Source: Fratercula arctica
Taxonomy: Eukaryota; Chordata; Aves; Charadriiformes; Alcidae
Assembly: GCA_947846985.1 (NCBI GenBank)
Contig: CANTUZ010000001.1
Coordinates: 38,774,727-38,838,726 of the forward strand
DNA: 64,000 bases
Direction of reading: 5' to 3'
The translations under genes were made by a program, and so were the position numbers. This document shows, in pieces, positions 38,401 through 50,665 of the stretch (position 1 is its first letter; every line of letters begins with the position of its first letter). The notes beneath the pieces are model-generated. The model had not been told where the DNA came from. It ran no database searches and worked only from the letters and a program-made list of their open reading frames with translations.

Positions 38401-38795
38401 TATGATACTATGATTTAAATACATAGTATAAATATACAAATAAAAAAAATATAATTTAAAATAAACTTGAATCAAAATCTTCAGTTAAGCACTTTGGCTC
38501 CCAATGCAATGTCATCAGGCACCATACTGAGACAAGGATAGGACTATGATTCCAGTTTCTACTGGAACATGTTGAAGTAAGTATAACATGCTTGTTACTG
38601 AGTCTGCAGTTTTGTAACAGTAGCTGAAAGAAAGTATTGAAATACTCACAAAGGACTGTGAGTATTATTTCGCATTTCTTAACCACAAGTCAAAGTCACA
38701 GAGAACACCATTCACTTAGGATCTAGATGTGACACATCTGTTGGAAGAAAATTATACATTTTTTTTACAAGCACTGAACAGAATACAGTCTGTTT
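29401..38795. other. AT-rich non-coding DNA
   Basis: No gene recognised. It contains poly(T) at 29764-29785 and 32279-32302, poly(A) at 35564-35581, and a CT-rich patch near 37370-37435. Unnamed segments near 36160-36330 look less AT-biased and could be conserved regulatory DNA, but that cannot be judged without alignment. Confidence 0.7.
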
Positions 38796-38840
38796 TCCTC
38801 CCTCCCTCCCTTCTTCCTTCCTTCTTTCCTTCCTCCCTTC

Positions 38841-38872
<32 letters not shown>

Positions 38873-38941
38873 TTCTCTTTCTCTTTCTCTTTCTCTTTCT
38901 CTTTCTCTTTCTCTTTCTCTTTCTCTTTCTCTTTCTCTTTC

Positions 38942-38978
<37 letters not shown>

Positions 38979-39016
38979 CTCTCTCTCTCTTTCTCTCTCT
39001 CTTCCTCTCTCTCTTC

Positions 39017-39047
<31 letters not shown>

Positions 39048-39240
39048 TTTCTTTTTCCTTCCTTCCTTCCTTCCTTCCTTCCTTCCTTCCTTCCTTCCTT
39101 CCTTCCTTCCTTCCTTCCTTCCTTCCTTCTGTCTTTCTTTTCTCTCTTCCACTCTTTCTCTCTCCCTTTCACTCTTTCTCTCTTTCTCTCTCTTTTTTCA
39201 CTCTTTCTCTCCTTCTCTCTCTCTCTCTCTTTCTCTCTGA
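38796..39240. repeat. long pyrimidine microsatellite: (CT)n, (TTTCTC)n, (TTCC)n
   Basis: About 445 bases that are almost pure C/T on the plus strand. The order is a CCTTCC-rich lead, (CT)n, a hexamer array TTTCTC at about 38867-38960, mixed CT/CTTT, a pure TTCC array at about 39056-39128, then decayed CT-rich sequence. The long open frames here (Ser/Phe/Leu-rich on plus, Arg/Glu/Lys-rich on minus) are artefacts of the repeat. Confidence 0.97.
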
Positions 39241-39284
39241 CTCATTTTAAACATTTCTTTCTCTCTGATTCATTTTAAATATTT
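39231..39284. repeat. 28-bp tandem duplication beside the microsatellite
   Basis: TTCTCTCTGACTCATTTTAA at 39231 recurs as TTCTCTCTGATTCATTTTAA at 39259, each followed by AYATTT. It is a two-copy duplication at the edge of the pyrimidine tract. Confidence 0.85.
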
Positions 39285-42132
39285 ACTTTAGGATAGAGAT
39301 CTAATTTGCTGTAAGGTCTATTCTACTGATGTGAGATGCTTCCTGTTGTGTTCCTTGTTGTTTGGATATGAGCCACAGTAAATTTTAGATTTTTATCAGC
39401 ATCTAACTCTATTTTCTTTCGGTATGTTGAAGACAGTTCTTTCTTAACTAAATTTTCAATGCTGTGTGAGCAATAGATTCCTCTCTTTCAGTTCAGTTTG
39501 TAATATTTTATAGATGACATGGTCATGGTAAGAGCACATCCTTTTGTGGAGTACATGCATACTTTTTCAGCTTCATTTATATAGTACCATACTACATATA
39601 AGAACATATTCTATAGTTTTATCTTAATGTGAATGGAACACAAAGCAACATTTAAAAGAACCCCAAAACTTAAAAACTGAACAAATCAGAAAATTATCTT
39701 AGTTTTAATTTTATGTGTAGTTCAGAGTAGAAAAAGTAACTTCTTTTTCTGAATCTTTTGATACTTTCTTAAGATTAACTTGGTATCTCTTATCTCTTCC
39801 TAGTTACCTAAAGTTTCCTTGGAGGCGCATATCACAAAACTGATAAGAGGTTGGGATAGACAGAGGAGTAGAACATATATGTACTTAGATTTATGTTCTA
39901 AGCCAAATCCAAAACTTTGTTTTTTAGAAGAATGCTATCAAAGAAAGGTGAACAAGGACAAATGGGAGGCATGATTCTAATATGAGACCTTTAATTTAAA
40001 ACCTTTTATAATATTTTCTAGATAATCTGTTAGACGACCCTCAAGAGGATCCTCAATTATTTGCCATCACATACGAACTCTCTAAGAACAAGTGTGAATA
40101 TAATTTCTTTAGTCACTCTGTGATTATAGTGGTGACATTGATAAACTATGTCCTTGGCAGACAACGGTGATGATCAAGGTGGTTTTTTTCCTGACAATTT
40201 ATCATATTACAACCCTCTCTGGAAATGACAAGTTATTGCTTTTTGGCTTCCTAAACCTAATACTGTTCAGTGCAAACATTAGCTTTTTTTAGTAAATAGT
40301 TGCTTTATACTATTGATTGCTATTTTTCAATCAACATTTATTATAACTGTACCACTGTTTTTCCACTAAAGAGTTGTATGTTGCCCATTCATTTTACTTT
40401 ACTGTACAGAAATAGTGTATAGTACATGGACTACAGAAATGACTAAACTTATACTGTTCACCCAAGAAAAATACAAAGGACCTCATTGTTTACATATTTT
40501 CCTTCCCCAGACAAATGAGAACTCAAACTATCATATTAAATAAATAAAAATTAGAGAATGCTTAAAATAATTATGAGGCAAAACAATTCTCAGAATCAAG
40601 ACACCCCTCATGCACACAATTAGAGGAATTCTGCTTTCTGCTTCTGTACCCAGAAGAGTTCAATATACAATATGATAAAACTAGTAGGCATTTAAGATGC
40701 AATGTGAAGCAATATAGAATAGCTATTAATAAATACACCATAGGTTTACCATCTTTGTTAATAAGTACAATATTCAGGGGTTTTACATGGAAGTTTATAT
40801 ATTTTACTTGGCTAAAGTACAAGATTAAAATTCATAAGCATAACTCAATATGTTCAATTTACTGAACTCTTTATTTTTTATTTTTTATGCTTTTTCAGAG
40901 ATAAATTCGTGTTTATTACAACACCAGAAGATGGTGTTACAAATGACATTAAAGTTTTATAATGGCAAATAAATTTAATTCAAATAATGTATAGCACAAT
41001 ACTTTCTCTTTCAACTGAAGTGATTTCTCCTTAACTATGAAAATGCCATGGCTTTCCACATTTGTTACCTTGACAATTGGTCTTAACTGTTTGTCTATTC
41101 AGTCAGCCATCATTCAAGTTAGACCTTTAACTTACTGTAGTGTAAATAGTGTTTGAGAACTGTTAGATTCACATTTGTTATATCATGGTCATGAATCGTT
41201 CATAAACAACTTGTTCCAAACCTTAGGAGCTTTTTCAATGATTTGTATTTCTTTTTCTCTGAAGAAATTTAGATACCAAGGAACATGTATTGTCCTTAAG
41301 TGTTTTCAGAGCATTTCCATTTACTGAAGGTTTTTATGGACAAGTGCTTTGTGTCAGCTCATAAGATACTGGAAAAAGAAAATATTCTTTCTCTTATTAT
41401 TCCTGCTTACAACTTCTCTCTCTCCAAACAAAACCAAACAAAAAACAAATGCATGCAAGCAAGCAAGCAAAGGAGCCCCATATCTTATAATATTTTTGTA
41501 TGATTTCTATCTATCTTCTACTTAAAGAGGTGTGTGACCGATTTAACACAGTTTCTTGGGACTTCAGGGACTGTCTCATTAGCTTACAAAAATGTGGGTG
41601 ATTTTTATATTTTGACACTTTCAACAATTTTTTTGCAGTAATAACTAGAATTTATAAGGAATAGTAATGTAGACCTCCAATCCCCAGGGCTAAAACCTCT
41701 TGCAAAAGTCCATAATCTCACGCATTTTCTCATTCAAATAAGTTTTATCTGTTTTGAGGTAAAAATCTCCTCCAGCTAAGGTCCCTAAAAAGAATCTTTT
41801 GCACAATTAATTTCCTCTTTAAGATCTTTATGTAAATGTAATAGCATCAAATACAGATACAAGTACCTGAAGAGGGGTTAATTTCTCTCTACATGACCAA
41901 TGATTTCCTATGCATGGGGAAGTTTATAGGACTTGGTCTTTATTAGATAGTACATTGTGCTGGAGTAAAAATTGTCATGAGCTTTAAGTATTTAGTCTTA
42001 ATACCTCTAATAATTAATCAATTTATTGCTTATTTCTATGTGACACATAGTTTTACTGAGCAATTATTATTCTAATTACTTTTATAATCTTTACTGGGTT
42101 TACCATACAGTTATTCAGAATGTTGTTGAACT
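39285..42132. other. AT-rich non-coding DNA
   Basis: Nothing recognisable as a gene or transposon. A short (CAAG)n patch lies near 41452-41470. Confidence 0.7.
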
Positions 42133-42357
42133 TCATAGAATCATATAATGGTTTAGGTTGGAAGGGATCTTAAAGATCATCTAGCTCCAACACCCCTGAC
42201 ATGGGAAGGGACACCTCCCACTAGATCAACTTGCTCAAAGCCCCATCCAGCCTGGTCTTGAACACTTCCAGTGATGGGGACTCAACAACTTCTCTGGGAA
42301 ACCTGTTCCAGTGACTCACCACCCTCATAATGAAAAATTTCTTTCTGATATTTAATC
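42133..42357 (-). mobile_element. CR1 LINE 3' fragment
   Basis: About 225 bases. On the minus strand this is the end of CR1 ORF2 (the [15 protein letters not shown] region, degraded) plus the CR1 3' UTR with GTTGGAGCTAGATGATCTTT and CCTTCCAACC-like elements, ending ATTATATGATTCTATG. It is severely 5'-truncated. Unusually long AT-rich DNA surrounds it. Confidence 0.88.
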
Positions 42358-43028
42358 AGATCAGATAATAAGATGTTTCATTCAGAAACATCTATTGGCC
42401 TGATGGTAATTTGACATTATGCAGTTTAGAGTTGAGTTGAATCTGTGCTGACTGACAAATGCAGTTCACTGAAAATATCATATCAAAATACTTCTAGGTT
42501 GATCTGCATTTTCTTTGAGAAATGTTGAGCATTATTTTCCCTGACAATGGATTCAATAACTGGTTGGTTAGGATAACAGGCATAATAACCGTCACAGGTA
42601 AAATCATGCATCAGGTTACACTTGAAGTAGCACAAAGTTAGGGAAAAAAACCCAAAGCTCAAAAGTCAGCTCACATGTTTTTATTGTACATAATATTCAC
42701 AATAATTTCACTCTTTTCTAAATCTAGAGCTTTCTTTGCATGCTGCACTTTTAGAATTCAAAAAAGTCCAACTATACCAGCATCTATCTCTTTACATTGA
42801 AATTATCAGAAAGGATGAGGCACTGGCAAATTTAAGGCTGAGAACAAGCTTCTTACTGACATATTGTTCAGTGGCTCATAAAACAATTAGGGTTTGACTT
42901 TGAAGGAAAAAACTGTGGCATGGCAGGAAAAGGACATGTCTGGTAAGGACAGAGTTATTACTTCATGTAATTGTACGAATACTTCTATTACAATAAGTGA
43001 TATACGGCACTTGTGAACGATGGGAGGA
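42358..43028. other. AT-rich non-coding DNA
   Basis: Nothing recognised between two CR1 copies. Confidence 0.6.
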
Positions 43029-43822
43029 ACCCAATGAAGTTCAACAAGGGCAAGTGCTGGGTCCTGCACCTAGGGAGGAATAACCCCATGCACCAGTACA
43101 GGTTAGGGGCTGACCTACTGTAAAGCAGCTCTGCAGAGAGGGACCTGGGAGTCTTGGTGGACAACAAGTTGATCATGAGCCAGCAAAGTGCCCTTGTGGT
43201 CAAGGCAGCCAATGGTCTTCTGGGGTGCATTAAAAAAGAGCGTGGCCAGCAGGTTGAGGGAGGTCTTCTTCCCCCTCTACTCTGCCCTAGTGAGGCCATA
43301 TCTGGAGTACTCTGTCCAGTTCTGGGCTTCCCCATCAAGAAACACAAGGAACTACTAAGGTGAGTCCAGCAGAAGGGCTACAAAGATGATCAAGGGAATG
43401 CAGCACCTCTCTTATGAGGAAAGGCTGAGAGACCTGAGTCTGTTTAGCCTGGAGAAGAGAAGACTGAAAAGGAGTTTCATCAATGCTTATAAATATCTAA
43501 AGGGCAGGTGTCAAGAGGATGGGGCCAGACTCTTTTCAGTGGTACCCAGTGACAGGACAAGAGGCAACAGGCATAAACTGGAACACAGAAAATTCCATCT
43601 GAACATGAGGAAAAACTTCTTTACTTTGAGGATGACAGAGCACTGGAACAGGCTGCCCAGAGAGGTTGTGGAGTCTCCTTCTCTGGAAACATTCAAAACC
43701 TGCTTGGATGCAATCCTGTCTAACCTGCTCTAGGTGAACGTGCTTCGTCAGGGCGATTGGACTAGATGATCTCAAAAGTTCCCTACCAACCCCTACTGTT
43801 CTCTTATTCTGTGATTGTGTGA
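43029..43822 (+). mobile_element. CR1 LINE, 5'-truncated
   Basis: About 795 bases from the post-RT region of ORF2 to the 3' UTR. Recognisable parts are MKFNKGKCWVLHLGRNNPMH at the start, ERDLGVLVDNKL, and later [20 protein letters not shown] and [23 protein letters not shown]2 ends at its usual place (TAG near 43732), and a 3' UTR follows to about 43822 with decayed TCTGTGATTGTGTGAT terminal repeats. Frameshifts near 43250-43330 break the reading. The terminal repeat sequence and protein differ from the 10447 copy, so this is another CR1 subfamily. Confidence 0.93.
43386..43733 (+). pseudogene. C-terminal CR1 ORF2 remnant
   Basis: A 115-codon open stretch covers the conserved CR1 C-terminus, with the cluster [20 protein letters not shown], then [20 protein letters not shown], then [19 protein letters not shown], and ends at the normal ORF2 stop. 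It has no enzymatic motif of its own. The upstream RT is missing by 5' truncation. Confidence 0.9.
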
Positions 43823-44376
43823 TATGAGAATTCAAACTAGAGCTCAAAGTCTGAGTTATATCTGTCTTCAAAAACCTTTTAAAAGACTTGAAAACTTTAA
43901 AGGCCTTACAGGGAAACTCCTCAACATATGAATGCAGAAAGCTAAGACATACACAACTGATAAAAAAAAAAAGGAAAAGTAAATCGGTGGGTAATATGAA
44001 CCCTATTTAACTTCAGGAACCTAAGTAGTATGAAAATCAGAAGATTTTAAGTTGACTGGGCCCGGATGATGGAGAAATAAGTAAGGAAAGTGCAACTCTT
44101 AGAGAAGATACTGTGTTTCTGTTGAGTGTAGAGGAAATTTATAGGCTGTGCAACTATCTTACCTTTCTGAATTTCAAAGATTCTACAGTAATAATCAAAT
44201 AAAAATTGTAATATAGTGGGGAGTTTTGGGAAAACAAACAAAAAAAAATCAAACAAATAAACAAAACCACAAAAACCCAAACACACACTGTTTTCATTCT
44301 GGCATAAATTGCCTGTTTTGCAAACTGCTCTTGCATTCTGCATGCTATTCTTATAATTCAGTCTTGTGGCATTGGA
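43823..44376. other. AT-rich spacer between two CR1 copies
   Basis: No gene. It contains an A-rich patch near 44233-44290. Confidence 0.6.
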
Positions 44377-45690
44377 ATGACAGAATTACAGAAAAATGCA
44401 GATTTGAAGGCAGGAGGTGATTTAGTTCAACCTCCGTTTCAAAGTAGAAACAGATTCCAAGTTAAACAAATGTAATTGTGGACTTGTCCAAATGAGCCTT
44501 TAAAATCTCCAAGTATGATCAGCTTATCTGGACGCTATGTTATTGTTCTTCTCACTTAATTTTTTCCCCAAATCCAACATGAATTTCCATTGTTGCAGCT
44601 TGTTACCCTTACCTCTTGTCCTTCCACTAGGCTACCCTGAACAGAGTCTGTCTCTACCCTCTCTATAATCATTCTGTTAGGTAGTGGAAGACTGCACCTA
44701 GATATTGGTTTATTTTTGAGCTTTCCCTTCTCCGAGTTAAACAAGCCCAATTTCTTCAGCCTTGCGCTCTATGTCATTTGCTCTAGAGCCCTAATTGCTT
44801 TATTGGTTTACTTTTGGACTTTGTCAGGTCTGTCAGTCTCCTCATTGCGTAGGGAAGCCAAAATCTGGAGGCAGCATTACAGATGTGACTTCACCAGTGC
44901 TGAGTAGAGATGACTTATCATCAGTGCTGTCAACCTGTTTGCAGATTCTTGCTAGTTCAGTCCAGCATGCAGTTAGCCTGTATTGCTGCAAGGCCACTCT
45001 GATGACTAAACTTTAAATCTTCATTCACCAGGACCCTCAGTTCCTTTTCTGCAAAGCTGTCACTAGCCAGTCTGTTACCAACTTGTACTGATGCCAGGGG
45101 ATGCTCTCTCTGAGGAGCAAGATTTGACATTTGTCTTTGCTGAACTTCGCAAGGTTTCTCTTGAGCCATTCCTCCAGCTTTTTGAAGTACTTCTGAATGG
45201 CAGCCCTGCTATTCAGCACACCAGCCATTCCCCCCAGTTTGGCTTTGTTCGCAGATGTAACGTGTTTTGTCCCGTATTCCAGACTGTTGATGACATGTTA
45301 AATAGTGTCAGTTCCAGTACTGACCCAAGCATGACACTCATAGCTCACTACCAGTTAGACTTCAAAGCCTTGATCTCTGCCCTTTGAATTCAGTGGTCAA
45401 AGAGTAGTCCCGTGAGTTTTTCATTCACCTTGTATTTCATTAATCTAATTCATATTTCTTCAATTTTGCTGCCAGGTTAATGTGTCAAAAGCCTTACTAA
45501 AGTCAAGGTAAGTGATATACACTACTCTCCTTAGCCAGTCATTTTATCACAGAAAGAAATCAGGATTATCTATCAGGATTAGATATTGCTGGCTATTCCC
45601 AGTTACCTTGTCCTTCATATCTTCCATAAGGGATTGCCTCATAATTTTCCCTATGACTGGGATGAGGCTGAATTGTCCATTAGGTTAGAA
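44377..45690 (-). mobile_element. old, strongly diverged CR1 LINE
   Basis: On the minus strand the element runs from about 45690 to 44377. It contains degraded RT motif A, YITYLDFSKAFDT near 45475-45520. A decayed motif C region reads TSANKAKLGG where CR1 has FADDTKLGG. Then come LEEWLKRNLAKFSKDKCQIL and LRVLVNEDLKFSHQSGLAA. Stops and indels are frequent, and the 3' terminal octamers are no longer obvious. Divergence is much higher than in the neighbouring plus-strand CR1, so it is an older insertion. The boundaries are approximate. Confidence 0.85.
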
Positions 45691-46644
45691 GGTTCAAGAC
45701 TGTGAAAAGAAATTTCCTAATAGATAAAATTGTAGACTGTACTCCTGGCATAGGCAGAATTATCAGGCTTTACAAGATGGTCATTACAGAAAACAAGGAA
45801 ACTTACAGCAATAACTTTATACTGGTATAAATAGTGACACAATGTTAACATTCATCTAGCATGACAGAAAATGTCAATCTCCATAACCTGCTGCCTCCAG
45901 TACCCCTCTTCAAACAGTCTGAGTAATACCTTTGAAAGTACAATTGGGATAATGAGCAGGGAATCAAAGAACAACAAGAAACAGGTAGCATTCCATCTGA
46001 AGAATCACAGATTGCATTTGACTTTTGACATTTGACACAGGCCTTAATATTGACATTGAGGGGAAACCTGGCAACATGTACTCAGTTCAGATGCAGCACA
46101 GAAATTCAGGTGCAATTCCATTTCCTCTTTACCTCTTTTTAGCATCTTGCTCCTCTCTGCAGCACAGGAACCTGACCTATGAAGACAAGAACCACAGGGA
46201 TCAGCATGTAGAAGTATGCCTGAACAGCTGCAGAAGAGGAAAGAACATCTTCCTTGCTTCTTTAACTGTGATAATCTCCCCAAAGTGTTGGAAACACAAC
46301 TGGTGATCGTGTTTCAGATATCTTACTATCAGTAAATGTGAGCTGGTATTATGTTTTTTGTTCTGTTTGAAAAGTGTGTCTTGATGTTCTCATGAAGATG
46401 TAGGATTTTTATAGTAACAGCTTGCATAATGATTTTTTAGAGTCTATAGGTACTCCTTCAAACTTCCATGCTCACATATTTGGTTCTGCTGTGAGGACCC
46501 CTGGTGAGGACTGAAAATGAGGAGCTGGGGAAAAGAACACTAATGTCTTCAAATGCTTTTGCTATTATTGAGTAGCATGGTTTTTTTCCTTATTTTATCC
46601 AAGAGATAATATTACATGAAAAAGAATGCTAAAATATAGACCCT

Positions 46645-46722
46645 TGTTTTGGGGTTTTTTTGTTTGTTTTGTTTTGTTTTGGTGTTGTTTTTTTGTTGTT
46701 GTTGTTTGGTTTTTTTTTTAAT
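46645..46722. repeat. (GTTTT)n low-complexity tract
   Basis: G/T-only stretch of GTTT, GTTTT and GTT units ending in a T run. Possibly the complement of an A-rich tail. Confidence 0.85.
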
Positions 46723-49700
46723 TTGTCCCTGTTAGGTTTCAATCAAAGGTGGTGTTGGGTTTTGGTGTTAGGAGGTTTGTTTGTTCGTTTGTTGGTTTTT
46801 TCTCTCTTTGTTGGAGAATATTAGTACAAATTTGTGAAGGATTTAGTAATCTGTGATTGGGCTTAATATTTCTTCAGAGAACCATTTCGTCAACCTGAAA
46901 AAAAAATAAAAATGGACACATACTATTTGTGAATACTTTCACCTTTCACATGTACTCATCTAGCAAAAGTTACTTGGAAACCCTCTCCTTTCACATATTA
47001 AAAACTAGTATAATAATTTCTATTGTAGTTCCACTTTAATACAATCATTATGGATTTAGTCCTAAAAAATACTCCTGTACTGCAGCAAACACAGCAGTGT
47101 CAAATATCACAAGGATCCAGCCAAATTCCTTTGTTGTCCATTAGGTCTTTATATTGAAACACTTCCTGCCTGTGATTTGCCCTTTTTTTCTGAAAATAAG
47201 CTCTGAGATCAATCTGTCAGTGCTTGAATCTATCACAGTTTGATGGAGGTTTTCTTTCTCTTTACTTCCTTTTTGCTGCCATGCCCAAAACACAGAAGTT
47301 TGGAACTTTCTTTGACCTGAATATAAATAACAAAGATCACTGACCTGCAGTCTGCTCTTCTCTCTTTATCAACATTTAATGGAAAGGGGGGGAGGGAAAG
47401 GGAAAATGCATGCTGTTAGCTATTATCTTTACAAATGACTTGCTAGACTTTTATTTGTCTTCTTATGCTTCAAACACTCAAAGGACATTTTCAGAATTTC
47501 ACTAGATGAAGGTTCAATCCTGAGATGACTTGACAAGTTGTATCTTCCTTAAGAGATTTTGACATGGTATTAAGCCATAGTTACAAGCCAATACTTGAAT
47601 GTGGAGCCCTGGGGAAATCTTTCAAAAGTGGAACACAACATTTACAGCAGGAGGCAGGTGTCTGCACCACTGAAGCAAACAACAATATGATATATTTAGT
47701 ATCGAAAATGGAAGCAAAACTACTGTCTCTTTACCACTGGGGACAATGGAAGAGGTTGAATGAGAAAAAAAGCATCCTTTTCAGCCCTGGAGAATTTTAA
47801 TTTACTGACAGAATGAAATATAGTCTCATCACGGCAGGTGCAGCAAGTGCCAGGTGCTGTTCACAATATTGTCTTTGAATTTATGTGTTTTCGAAACATT
47901 GAGAGGATGTGAAGCAGCTGCACTGGCCATGTGGAGAGAAAGCAAAGAGCTTTTAATTAGCAATAAGAGGGTTGTTAATTTCTTTTAGGAGCCGTCTTTG
48001 CTTTGCACTCATATCAGAATCTCAGCAGGAGCTCTGTGCAGCCCCAAACACACAAAGAAAATCAAGTAAACCATGTGTTACAGCAGATTTAAAGCGTAAG
48101 TGAAATAAGGGTCTGGCTTTCAGCTAAAGAAACTCTTGGCAATTTTGATTCTCAAATTGAGAAATGAGATTTACAGATGAGGGACTGCACAAAGATTTAA
48201 AAATCTCAGTCAAATCTCTAACACAAGTGGTACATAACATAACACTCAGAGATTATAGTACAAAAAATGTAACGGTTCCGCAATGGGATTCCTGATGAAA
48301 ACTAATGCAGTAGCTGTTTGGGATGAAGTAAATGATAGATACCAAACACTGAGGTAAATCAGAGCCTGAGAAATCTTAGATGAGACAACATCAGAGATAC
48401 TAAACCACTGGCACAACTACCAACTTTGGCTTAGACAAAGAGTTTAGAGTTTTAGAAGTCTGGTAGTAGGTACTGCCAAGGTCCAGTCTCACTGGACTTT
48501 CCATTAGAAGAAGCCAGAAGAAAGTGTAACTTGTATTGGTTTTGATTCTGTCAACCTCAAAAAGACAAAAGGTATATTTTCTCCAATGTATCATTTACAT
48601 TAAGTTAAGGGCTTTAAAAAGTTCTTTTCAGCACTTAAGAGCCACCAGTGACCTAATTGTCCTTAATTTAAGGACTTTCTCAACCAAGTTTGAAGGATTT
48701 GAAATCTGAGGGAATGTTCCTCTTCCCACTGAGATAGATGTTAACATTGTGCAAGCTGTTATCGGATGACAGGGAAAATGAGTTATGAATGTATAAAGAA
48801 TCTGATTTAAAAAAAAAAAAAACCCACGTATTTTAGTAAGTTTGATGGTTTGTAAATGCAGTTATGCTCAATAGATTCCATTTGATAACCAAGGAAATAC
48901 AGAACAGCACTTATGGTATATAGGAAGGTGTCTAATATTATATCAAGATCCCATTCTTAAATGAGTTTTATTTATGTGTTTGCCATTATGGTGTATTAAA
49001 GACTATAGCAGTGCAGAAAGTTAAACATGTTCATGAGTCTTTACAGAGTAGGGAATTAAATATTAAATTCATGCAAATAAGAATGGTATATTAGGTCAAG
49101 ACTGCATCTTTTAATTTAATCTTTCATTATGCAGCAGCAATTAGCATACTTAATTTATGGTGACACAAAAAATTAAATGGAGAACAATTGATAATGTATT
49201 ATATCCCCACGGACAGCCTTTCAACATATGACAGGAGTCTAGTAAATGACTTTGTCAAGTCAAATGTCCACCTATCTTTACATTCTTAGCTAGCATATAG
49301 GAGTGATATGCTGTTTAGATTTAGTCTGTTTTTGTAATATCAGAAAATAATAAGCAATTTCATGTATTGATTTTACAACTGTATCACAGATGTATAAGGA
49401 TAAACTAATCAGGGTTAATTAGCCTGTCTTCTGATGTAACGTAAAAAGTGTGGGGTTTATCATTAGTGAAGTTGAACAGAGGGATACACTAGCCACTAAA
49501 AATTTTTGTGTTGTCATGGAACAGTATGCAAAATATTATATATTTATAAACAGAACAAAGGAATTAGAGATAGATTTAACTATCATGATTTATTGGGTTT
49601 CATAAGTAGGTTAGAGATATGGTTTAATATTATCTATCATTAGATATGTAATAAAATACCTTTTTTTGGATCTGTTCTGAACAAGGATGTCCCATGGCTT

Positions 49701-50474
49701 TGTTCTAAGATGCTGATCTAAGATGTTGCTGTGTTCAGGATGTTGTTCTTCGTTGGTGTGGAATGAATTCCCATCATGTCTAGTAGAAACTATAGAGAGA
49801 TTCAGGAGAACCTGCTTTGTTTATACTACTTTGTAACTTATCAGTAGTAAAGATGCTTTGTTCATTTGCTGCCAGATGTTTTTATTCTGTGCATTTATTC
49901 CACAAATACAGTGTCATATCCCCACTGAAGATAGGAGAGATCCTTCTGAAGACTGAAAACAGAGAGGAACTGTGCATCTGTTTTACTGGGATAGAAGACT
50001 GTGAATGTGAGCACAGACAGGAAGCAGCAAAACCTCAATTAATATGATCATCTGTAACTTCAGACAACAATGCTGATACAAACCAAGGAGCTGAACAAAA
50101 ACAGAGCTATAATATAGGTTCCTTATTCAGAAAGATACTCGCATCATTATGAAGCAAGTAGGACAGACAAAAGCAGATATTATTGTGAAACCAATATCTT
50201 CATCACTGTATGGTTATTCATAACAACTGCTTTGTTAAACCAAAGCATGTGTTGAAACCTGCTAAAGCAATATTTTTTTCAACACATGCTGTTATTGTTT
50301 AGATGTTTCAATTTCACAGGTAAAGAAGGTAAACTGATGATGACATTGATACTTTATTGCTGAGCTGTGTCATTCATCTTTGCAACTTCTGTGACATTCT
50401 GACAAACAAAATTACGAGACTGTCTCCTTTGGACTTCAAGACAAAAAACAAATCAGCATGTTGTGCTATGCAAT

Positions 50475-50665
50475 CAGCTATTGTACTATACTTTGATGAC
50501 ATCCTGGTTATGAATTACTTTTTTTTTTTTTTTTTTTTAATTTATTTTAAGTAGCTTTGAGGCAATTTGGAAAATCAGGTATCACATCAGACAAATTCCA
50601 GCTATTGTACTGTACTTTGATAATATCTTGGTTATGAATGGATTTTTTTTTTTTAATTTTAAAAT
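50475..50665 (+). repeat. degenerate tandem duplication, period about 124 bp
   Basis: CAGCTATTGTACTATACTTT at 50475 recurs as CAGCTATTGTACTGTACTTT at 50599. Both copies continue with GATRAYATCYTGGTTATGAAT and then a poly(T) run. The copies differ at several positions, so the duplication is not recent. Confidence 0.85.

Noticed and set aside
38712..39250. Long open frames on both strands (Ser/Phe/Leu-rich, Arg/Glu/Lys-rich)
   Set aside because: They are produced by the pyrimidine microsatellite, which lacks stop codons in several frames. No unique protein sequence is present.
46025..46306. 93-codon plus frame with an opposing 79-codon frame
   Set aside because: No family resemblance. Overlap on both strands suggests a chance lack of stops in GC-richer DNA.
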